Assembly (NCBI GenBank): GCA_965247615.1
Contig: OZ252022.1
Location: 496,001 to 560,000 of the forward strand
DNA length: 64,000 nucleotides
Reading direction: 5' to 3'
Source of the DNA: G965197715 sp965247615
GTDB taxonomy: Bacteria > Chloroflexota > Dehalococcoidia > Lucifugimonadales > UBA1127
The position numbers were made by a program, and so were the translations under genes. Below are positions 16,304-24,200 of this stretch, piece after piece. Numbering within the stretch: the stretch's first letter is position 1; each line of letters opens with the position of its first letter. The notes below the pieces were generated by a model. The model made no database searches and was not told the origin of the DNA. It worked only from the letters and a program-made list of their open reading frames with translations.

Positions 16304-18507
16304 AAGAGGTGCTCGCGCAGCTGCTGAGGGTCCGGTTCCGAATCTCCACGCAGCTCTACCTGGCGATCGGGGGCGCGGTGGCGCTCACAGTTGCCGCCAG
16401 TACCGTGGGCCTGTTCTCTTTTGTGCGTGTGGGGAATGCGCAGAGCCAGGTGAATGAAGGCAGCGTTCCGGACATGGTGGACGCCTTTGGGGTTGCTGAG
16501 TACAGCAGCACGATTACCGCGGCGGCGCCCCGGCTGGTCAACGCATCAACCCTCGATGACTTTGAGAGCATTTCCGACCGCATTGACGCGGCGCATTCCA
16601 CCTTTCAGAAGCAGCTGGCACTTCTGGAGGAGCGAAACAGCGGCGATGCGCGCTTTCGGCGCATCCGCACCAGTTCAGATACGCTCATCACCAACATAGA
16701 CACGCTGAAGAGCCAGATGGCGGACCTCTTCATGCTGACGGACCAGAAGGCAGCCCTGCAGGGGGAATTGACGGATCTGCGCACCCAGCTGGACACCGTG
16801 GTGGCCCCTGCCGTGGATGACCAGCTCTTCTACACGATCACAGGCTTCCACAGCTTGGAGGAGCCCAAGGACCCGGCGTCGGAGCATTTCTCAGAAACGG
16901 CCTTCGACAACTACCGGCGGCTGGCGGAGCTGCAGGCCGACTTCAATATCGCGACACAGCTCCTGGCCAGCGCCTTCTCACTCTCAGACGCGCCGTCCAT
17001 TGAACCCCTGAAGGAGCGATTCGATGCTGCGACGGGCCGCATTGAACGGGGCCTGTCGGTCCTACCGGAATCCAAGACGCGGATAGACTTCGAGCGCCTC
17101 CTGACGCAGCTGACAAACCTGGGCCTTGGCAGGGACAGCGCATTCGACCTCTTGGCGCGAGAGCTTGTGCTGACGGCTCGGAACCAGGAGCTGCTGGCGC
17201 GCAATAGAGACATCACCCTGGCGCTGCTCCAGGACGTGGACGGCCTGGTGAACAACGCAAACGCGAGCGTGCAAGAGGCGTCCATGGCGTCTACGGATGC
17301 GATCTCCACCGGCCGTACGCTGCTGCTGTTCATCAGTGTATTCAGCGTGGGCGGCGCCATCCTGATCGCCTGGCTCTTCGTCGGGCGGAAGCTGCTGCGG
17401 CGTCTGCAGCTCCTCTCGGAGAGGATGCGCGGGATGGCAAGTGGCGACCTGGAGGGCACGGTAGACGTGGGCGGGCAGGATGAGGTTGCCGATATGGCGG
17501 CGGCCTTGGAGGTCTTCCGCCGTCATGCTCTGGAGGTGCAGCGCCTCAATCTGGTCGAGCAGTTGGCCAATGACCTTCAGGAGAAGAATGTTGAGTTGGA
17601 GAGCGTTCTGGGGGAGCTGCGCGTCGCCCAGGACCAGATTGTCATGCGCGAGAAGCTGGCCGCTCTTGGCGAGCTGACGGCCGGGGTAGCCCATGAGATC
17701 AGGAACCCCCTGAACTTTGTCAATAACTTCTCCGAGGCCTCCGAATCTCTCCTCGCGGAGCTCCTGGAGGTCCTTGAAGAGGGCGGGCAAAGCATGGATG
17801 AAGAACAACAGAGCCTGGTCATGGACATCTCCAAGGACCTTACAAGCAACCTGGAGCGCATCCGCTCCCACGGAGAGCGCGCCAACCGGATTGTCCATGA
17901 CATGCTCAGGATGGGCGCGCAGTCAGGTGAATGGCAGATGGTTGATATCAACGGCCTGGTGGATGAGTACTCGCGCCTTGCCTACCACAGCCTCCGGGCA
18001 ACGGACCCGAACTTCAACGTGGATATAAAACAGGACTTCGACCCCGAAGTTGGAGCACTGAAGATCCTACCGCAAGACCTGGGCCGGGTCTTCCTCAACA
18101 TCGTCGGCAACTCCTGCCACGCCGTGGAAGAGAAGCGCCGCTCCCTGGCGGAAGCGGGCAGTGACGAACCCTTCTTCTCGACCCTATTGTTGAAGACGCG
18201 CCGTGGAGAGAATCAGGTGGAGATTAGCGTCAAGGACAACGGGCCCGGCATTCCGCCTGACGTCGTCACCAAGATATTCAACCCCTTTTTCACGACCAAA
18301 CCCACTAACCAGGGGACAGGGTTGGGGCTGGCGATCTCCAACGACATCATCCGCGAGCACGGCGGGTCCATTCACGTCAATACGGTGCCAGGGGAGTTCA
18401 CGGAGATGGTGGTCACACTACCCGTGAAGCCACTGACGGAGTCGACAGACGAGCAACAGGACGATGCTCTGCTTCAGACCGGTGAGCCCGGGACGCCTGC
18501 CGACTAG
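16300..18507 (+). CDS. Membrane sensor histidine kinase with HAMP domain
   Basis: A 735-residue sensor kinase. There is a membrane segment at about residues 18-42, a large helical extracytoplasmic domain to about residue 335, a second membrane segment at about 337-366, HAMP, then a short coiled coil. The phospho-acceptor is His465 in VAHEIRNPLNF. The ATPase domain has N box NIVGNSCHAVEEK, G1 DNGPGIPPD and G2 GTGLGLAIS. It overlaps the binding-lipoprotein gene, so the two are probably made together. Its likely receiver is the RsbU-like protein of the same operon. Its stop shares CTAG with the convergent DUF502 gene. Confidence 0.93.
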   Translation: MKEVLAQLLRVRFRISTQLYLAIGGAVALTVAASTVGLFSFVRVGNAQSQVNEGSVPDMVDAFGVAEYSSTITAAAPRLVNASTLDDFESISDRIDAAHSTFQKQLALLEERNSGDARFRRIRTSSDTLITNIDTLKSQMADLFMLTDQKAALQGELTDLRTQLDTVVAPAVDDQLFYTITGFHSLEEPKDPASEHFSETAFDNYRRLAELQADFNIATQLLASAFSLSDAPSIEPLKERFDAATGRIERGLSVLPESKTRIDFERLLTQLTNLGLGRDSAFDLLARELVLTARNQELLARNRDITLALLQDVDGLVNNANASVQEASMASTDAISTGRTLLLFISVFSVGGAILIAWLFVGRKLLRRLQLLSERMRGMASGDLEGTVDVGGQDEVADMAAALEVFRRHALEVQRLNLVEQLANDLQEKNVELESVLGELRVAQDQIVMREKLAALGELTAGVAHEIRNPLNFVNNFSEASESLLAELLEVLEEGGQSMDEEQQSLVMDISKDLTSNLERIRSHGERANRIVHDMLRMGAQSGEWQMVDINGLVDEYSRLAYHSLRATDPNFNVDIKQDFDPEVGALKILPQDLGRVFLNIVGNSCHAVEEKRRSLAEAGSDEPFFSTLLLKTRRGENQVEISVKDNGPGIPPDVVTKIFNPFFTTKPTNQGTGLGLAISNDIIREHGGSIHVNTVPGEFTEMVVTLPVKPLTESTDEQQDDALLQTGEPGTPAD

Positions 18508-19220
18508 GGAGAGTTTGGGCTTGAGGGTTTCTTGTCGGTAGCGGTCCGGAACTGACCAAGTAGCTCCAGGCCGTCAGGCTTCTTCTCCCGGGGTACGCGG
18601 GCCAATGAGATGACCTCAGGCAGCACAATGCCGCCTGAGAATACCAGCTTCATGGCATCTTCCACAGTGATATCCGTCTCCACTACATCGTCCTCAGGAA
18701 CAAGTGCCATGTTTCCGGAGGTTGGGTTGGGCACTGTTGGGATGTACACAACCACCAGGGACTCGCTCCGGTCACTCGAGAATGCGCGGCCAGTCACGAA
18801 CCCCATCGCCACCATCCCCTCCCGCGGCCACTCGATGAACACGACGCGGCTGAAAGTGGCCGCCGAGGTCAGGGACGACACGGCCTGGCGCGTGACAATG
18901 TAAAGGGTCTTGATCACGGGGATGCCGCTCACCACGTTGTCCTTCAGAGTCATGAATCTCCGACCCAGCCCGATGGACCCTGCGAGGCCGGTGAGGTAAA
19001 AGGCGGCTATCGTAACCAGCAGACCAATGCCCGTGAAGTCCCATGGCCGACCTTCAACAAACGACAGATTCCGAATATAGCCGTCGGTCTTGCTGATGAG
19101 AAACAGGACCACGACCACGGTAACGAGCAGAGGAAAAAGCTCCAGGAACCCGCGCATGGTTTTAGCCTGGATGTGCCTCTCTACCTTCCTAAATCGGGAA
19201 GGCTCTTTCTTCTGTACCAT
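18504..19220 (-). CDS. DUF502 family membrane protein
   Basis: A 238-residue inner-membrane protein of the DUF502 family. Two membrane segments lie at about residues 23-43 (GFLELFPLLVTVVVVLFLIS) and 60-80. The conserved segments GIPVIKTLYIVTRQ and VVFIEWPREGMVAMGFVTG follow. ATG 19220 was chosen because a basic N-terminus and GAAAGGG site fit; the frame stays open upstream without family similarity. The function is unknown. The stop overlaps that of the histidine kinase. Confidence 0.88.
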   Translation of the reverse strand: MVQKKEPSRFRKVERHIQAKTMRGFLELFPLLVTVVVVLFLISKTDGYIRNLSFVEGRPWDFTGIGLLVTIAAFYLTGLAGSIGLGRRFMTLKDNVVSGIPVIKTLYIVTRQAVSSLTSAATFSRVVFIEWPREGMVAMGFVTGRAFSSDRSESLVVVYIPTVPNPTSGNMALVPEDDVVETDITVEDAMKLVFSGGIVLPEVISLARVPREKKPDGLELLGQFRTATDKKPSSPNSP

Positions 19221-19718
19221 TGAGTTTGCCCTTTCACCTGAATAGACGGACCTACTCCGGCTGCCCATGGCCGGTAGTGCCCATCTACGCTTCTCTTGGG
19301 GGAGCCGTCGCTGCTGGATCGGTCCATCAAACCGCCACGCTCTTCGCAAGCTCGGAGGGCAGCGCTCGATACTGTTGCTTGGCGCACCAAAGTTCACGGC
19401 ACTTGAGCGACAGTTTAGCTTAGCAACAGTATCGCAGGAGTGCTCTTGGAGGGTCAAGGGAGTGTTGCGGGCCGAGCGCATTGGGCTGGTTGGAGGCTGA
19501 GGGGAGGCCAGGGTCCCGAACACAAGGGATCTGCCCATTGCACGTCGAGAGAGCAGCAGCGGGGCGAAGGACAGTCCCCGCGGTGTCGACGGCCCCTGGA
19601 TAGATGGAAACTCTGAAGCTGGGGACAGCCCACCGGCCCGGCCACCTGATGGGTCCACGCTGGGCGGTCGGTGTATTGTCCGCGTTATGTCGTCGTGATA
19701 TACTGGTGACGGACTTCC
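19221..19718. other. Divergent intergenic region (498 bases)
   Basis: This gap separates the DUF502 gene (-) from a small membrane protein gene (+). Apart from the plus-strand promoter listed at 19676-19704 I see no gene, RNA or repeat in it. The short open frames have no ribosome sites and no family features. Confidence 0.4.
19676..19704 (+). promoter_or_regulatory. Sigma70-type promoter
   Basis: TTGTCC at 19676-19681 and TATACT at 19699-19704 are separated by exactly 17 bases, and the -10 is preceded by TG one base away (extended -10). The expected transcript start is near 19711, only about eight bases before the ATG at 19719, so the mRNA may be almost leaderless. It would drive the two small envelope-protein genes. 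Confidence 0.6.
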
Positions 19719-20063
19719 ATGGCTTCAGGGGTTGGCTTGCCGAGCAGCGACGTCATAACGTTCCTGAGAGACCTCTCCATCATAATTGCTGGAGGCGTCA
19801 TCACCCTTTGGTTGTTTGTCCTCACCATCGTTTTGCTCATGGTCTACAAGAGGGTAAACACCACGCTGGGGGCGATCAAAGAGACTGCCTATAACGCCCG
19901 GGACAGCAGCAAGGCCATCAGGGACAAGCTGGTCAACGGGGACCGGAGATATGGCATCGCAGCCATGGGGATAGGAACACTAGCAAAGTTCCTCTTCCGG
20001 TCAAGGAAGAGACGGAAGAAGGACACAGCAGAAAGCAAGGGGGCTTCCACAAATGGCAAGTGA
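19719..20063 (+). CDS. Small membrane protein, DUF948-like
   Basis: A 114-residue protein with one strong membrane segment at about residues 20-45, then a helix containing YKRVNTTLGAIKETAYNARD and a basic tail. This layout resembles DUF948 proteins, which often lie next to YtxH proteins, as here. The stop overlaps the start of the YtxH-like gene by 11 bases. The role is unknown, probably in the cell envelope. Confidence 0.65.
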   Translation: MASGVGLPSSDVITFLRDLSIIIAGGVITLWLFVLTIVLLMVYKRVNTTLGAIKETAYNARDSSKAIRDKLVNGDRRYGIAAMGIGTLAKFLFRSRKRRKKDTAESKGASTNGK

Positions 20064-20292
20064 AGAAGGGCACGGCTTTTTTAGCGGGATGCTGTTCGGG
20101 GGAATGGTGGGTTTTCTCATCGGTGTCTTGGCGGCGCCGCGCTCTGGCGAAGAGATACGAGCGGTGATCGGTGACAGGACCCGCACGATTCGCGGCCAGG
20201 CGGGGAATCTGGCGGGGCGCGTCCGGCGCGACTTGAACCTGGGCGGCATGGACGAAGAGGACGGGAACGGCGGGGCCGACAGGAACGAGTAG
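20053..20292 (+). CDS. YtxH-like small membrane protein
   Basis: A 79-residue protein with the YtxH pattern: a Gly-rich membrane helix (GMLFGGMVGFLIGVLAAPRSGEE) at about residues 12-30, then an amphipathic helix and an acidic tail. YtxH proteins are linked to stress responses in Firmicutes, but their biochemical role is not known. It overlaps the gene before it, and a strong terminator-like hairpin follows. Confidence 0.8.
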   Translation: MASEEGHGFFSGMLFGGMVGFLIGVLAAPRSGEEIRAVIGDRTRTIRGQAGNLAGRVRRDLNLGGMDEEDGNGGADRNE

Positions 20293-20322
20293 CGGCCGCG
20301 GCGAATCCTAGCTCTTCGCAAG

Positions 20323-20348
20323 GCCCACGCCACCTCTGGGGCGTGGGC
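20323..20348 (+). terminator. Rho-independent type terminator after the YtxH-like gene
   Basis: A perfect 9-base GC-rich stem (20323-20331 with 20340-20348), an 8-base loop, and a short CCTTT run after it. It lies 30 bases past the stop codon. Confidence 0.65.
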
Positions 20349-20376
20349 GCCTTTCACCGCAGGGAGCACACGGGGC

Positions 20377-20987
20377 TTGTCGCTCCACTATCGGCCCAGC
20401 GCCGCTTCTCCTGAGTACGGGACGCCGGACTCCGACGCCGCCTGTCGGGGGGTTGTGGAACACGGGGCAAAGGGCCACACCCTCATTGCTCAGGCCACGC
20501 ACTGGTCCAGTGCGCTGCTCATACTGACGATGATCGGACTCGGTCTGATCATGACGCGCATCCACACGGGCGCAGTCCAGCAATCGCGGTACCGGGTTCA
20601 CGTGACGCTCGGCCTGATGGTGCTGGCGCTCACGGGCTTTCGGCACTGGTCTGGCTGGCGTTCAACCGTTGGCCTCCCCCGGCGCCGGAACTGTCCTCCC
20701 TGCGCAAGAAGGCATTTAAGACGACGCACGCGCTTCTGTACGTGTTGCTCGCGGCGACGGTGACGACCGGAGTGGGCATGCTGCTCCTGAGCGGTCTCTC
20801 ACTGTCTCCCGCGAGCCTGTCGCCGGCTGAGATTCGGGATGTGGCACCGCGCGAGGCTCACCACCTGCTGTCCAAAATGTTCACTGTATTGCTTGTCGTC
20901 CACTTCACGGGTGTGCTGGACTACCAGATGCGCAAGGGCAACGCGCCATCACGCATGAGTGTCGGGTGGTTCAGCCGCCGCGCGTGA
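20377..20987 (+). pseudogene. Cytochrome b561, split by a frameshift
   Basis: The four-helix b561 fold is complete only if the frame changes near 20640-20650. The first frame gives helix 1 (ATHWSSALLILTMIGLG) and helix 2 (RYRVHVTLGLMVLALTG). The next frame gives LVWLAFNRWPPP, helix 3 (THALLYVLLAATVTTGVG) and helix 4 (HHLLSKMFTVLLVVHFTG). All four helices keep their candidate haem-ligand His. The shift fits an extra two bases (CA) after a Phe-Arg pair. Either the gene is newly broken or the sequence has an error, since the rest is well conserved. It would carry electrons in the inner membrane. Confidence 0.8.
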
Positions 20988-21075
20988 GTCGGGCGCCCTG
21001 GGATGACGGGGCATCGGCCTTGCGCTCCACACCACCTCCCTGGCCGTTTCATGCCCTGAAGGCATCGGCATCTCC

Positions 21076-21110
21076 AACGGAGGACGCGCGCCGACCGCGC
21101 GCCCTCCGTT
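21076..21110. terminator. Hairpin between cytochrome b561 and the A2M gene
   Basis: A 15-base stem (21076-21090 with 21096-21110) with a single mismatch and a 5-base loop. The following bases are not a clean T tract, so it may be a terminator for the gene upstream or a leader structure of the A2M transcript. Confidence 0.5.
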
Positions 21111-21247
21111 CCCGTCTTCGCATCTCCTCCGCTTGACCACCGGCTCCACGTCGCTTTCAGCCTGCCCGGGGAACCACCCGCGGGCCAACTGCGTCAAGAC
21201 AGTAGCGGACAGCAACCGGGGAACCGATGTCAAGGAGCCGGATAGAG

Positions 21248-24200
21248 ATGACGAAGCTTTGGGTGTTCTCAACCGTGGTCGTCCTGCTGATGGTGCTTGC
21301 GGCGTGTCAGAGAGAGGACGCTTCGACAACGCCGTTCCCGTCAGAGCCCGACATACAGGAACCGACGCCTCGACCCTCGTTCGGGGGCGTGACCGTGCCG
21401 GACACTTCGACAACGCTGCTCCCGCCGGAGCCCGACATACAGGAACCGACGCCTCGACCCTCGTTCAGGGGCGTGACCGATCTGGAGGCCGCGCCGGACA
21501 GCTTCGTGGCAGTGGTCCCGCGCACGCTTCGGTCGGGGTACACGGAGCGCGTGTCGGTATCGCTCTTCAACAGAGACAGGGCGGCAGTGGGAAACGTGCG
21601 GCTGACACTGCTCGACGCGGGCGCTCCCGTGCGCACGGTTGCGGCAAGGGTAGCCGGGTCGGCGAACCTCGAGCTGCCGGTCCCGCGGCTGGAGCAGGGC
21701 ACGTACGAGATAGAGGTAGCGGTGGAGGAGGTGCAGGAGACGAGCCGGGCGTCCGTCGACGTGGAGGATGGCGTGCTGCTGTTCGTCGAGACGGACAAGC
21801 CCATCTACAAGCCAGGCCAAACCGTCCACGTTCGGCTGATGACGTTGGATGCTCTGCTCAAACCCTGGCCGTCCGCCGCGACCATAGAGGTGCAGGACGC
21901 CAAGGGGCTCAAGGTGTTCAAGAAGGAGGTTGCCACCGACGATTACGGCATGACGACGGTGGACCTGCCGCTGTCCACCGAACCGAACCTGGGCGTCTGG
22001 AAGCTCACGGCGCTTGCAGGCGACCAGAAGACACAGCTGGACGTGCGGGTTGAAGAGTACGTATTACCGAAGTACGAGGTCGTAGTCGATACGGAACAGG
22101 AGTGGCTGCTGACCGGCGACCCGATCAGGGGGACCGTGACGGGTGAGTACTCGTTCGGCAAGCCGGTGGTGGGAGAGGTGGAGATCGTCGCCTCGCGGTA
22201 CGTCGGGAACTGGGAGGAGTTCGCCCGGTTCGAGGGCGACATCGATGGAGACACCGCGTTCGAGCTGCCGCCCGTGCGCTACGTCGCGGGGGTTGCGCAG
22301 GCCGGGGGCAAGGGAAACGTCACGCTGGACGTGACCGTCCGCGAGCGGGGGACCGGGTACGAGGAGACCACGAGCAAGCTTCTCGCCGTGGCGGCCGCGC
22401 CGGTGACGCTCAAGGTGATACCGGAGAGCCCCGTATTCAAGCCCGGGCTGGAGATGGGCTTTCTGGTGGTGGCACAGGAGCCGGACGGCTCACCGGTAGA
22501 CGTCCAGGGGACGCTCACCATCAACTACTTGGACAGGTCGTTCAAACGGACCAGCGTGGAGAGGACGCGGATCAGGACGTCCGGCGGCAAGGCCATCGTG
22601 AAGGTGGCGCCGCCCTCCAACGCCGCCGCGCTGACACTGGAGGCGAACGCGGAGGGGGCCCACGCTGCGTTCGCCATGCAAGCGGGGCATTCGCCTTCAA
22701 ACAACTTCATCCACATCGAGCAGGTGACGGAAGGCGAGGTTGCGGTCGGGGATACCGTCTCGTTCCGGATCAACTCGACGCGGGGGCGCGGCAACTTCTA
22801 CTTCGAGGTGCTCTCCAGGGGAATGGTCATCTTCACGGACGTGTCGTCCAGCCCAGACATTGAGCTCGTTGCGACGCAGCTCATGGCGCCTTCTTCACGC
22901 ATCCTTGTGTACCAGATTCTGCCGTCCAACGAGATCGCCGCCGATTACCTGCCCTTCAGCGTCGGGGCGTCCTATCCGCACGAAGTGCAGGTGGCGTTCA
23001 GCGAGGGGGAGGTGCGGCCGGGCGCGGCGGTGGACATCAACGTGCAGGCGCAGGGCGAGTCGCGGGTGGGGCTTGCGGCCGTCGACCGGTCGGTCTTCAT
23101 CCTGGCCGAGAACCGATTGAACCTGCAGCAGGTCTTCGCCGAGCTGGAGAAGTTGTACTTGGAGCCCCAGGTGGAGCTGCATGAGGCCAGGCGCATCAAC
23201 ACGATCACCACGCGGGGAGCGCTGGAGACCTTCGAGGACGCCGGGATGATTGTGCTGACGAACAAGCGTGTTCCATCGGGGGAGCGGATCGACCGGCCGG
23301 TCCCGGCTAGGCGGATAATGCGCGAGGCGGATGCGGGCGTTGCCATGGCCGCGGCTGCTCCGGCGGCTCAAGCTGCCGCCGTGCAGGATGCGCCCAAGGA
23401 CCTGGCTGAGGTGCAGCGGGTGCGCCAGTTCTTCCCGGAGACGTGGATCTGGCAGGACGTGACCACCGCCGCGGATGGCGCCGCCGTCGTGCCGGTCGAA
23501 GCGCCTGACAGCATAACCACGTGGATGCTGCGCGCAGTCGGCATATCCAAGGAGCATGGACTCGGCGTGGGGGAGAGCGCGCTGCGTGTATTCCAGCCGT
23601 TCTTCCTCACCGTGGACCTCCCCTACTCCGCACAACGGGGCGAGGAGCTGCCGGTCAAGGTCGCGCTATTCAACTACCTTGACACGGAGCAGGAGATATT
23701 CGTGGAGGTCGAGGGGGCAGACTGGTACGAGCTCCTCGACGCACCATTGAAGTCGATGGTGCTCGGCGCAAACGACATCGGCGGCGCCGAGTTCATGATT
23801 CGCCCAAAGGGCCTGGGCACCAACGCCGTCAAGGTCACGGCGCGCAGCACGGAGGCGGCGGACGCCGTCATCAGGGAGCTGCTGGTGGAGCCGGAGGGCG
23901 TCGAGGTTGAGGAGGTTGGGAACCACGTGCTGTCCGACGGGCAGCAGGTTGAGCTGCGCGCCGAGCTGCCGTTCGAGGCCATCGAGGGGTCCAGCCGGGC
24001 GTACGTCGCGCTGACGGGGAGCTTCCTGACGCAGACCATCGGTGGCTTGGACCGGCTGCTGCGGATGCCCTTCGGGTGCGGCGAGCAGAACATGATCCTG
24101 TTCGCGCCGAACGTGTACGTCGCAAGGTACCTGAAGGAGACGGAGCAGCTGAAGCCGGAGGTGATGGCCAAGGCCGAGCATCTGATGACGGTCGGCTACC

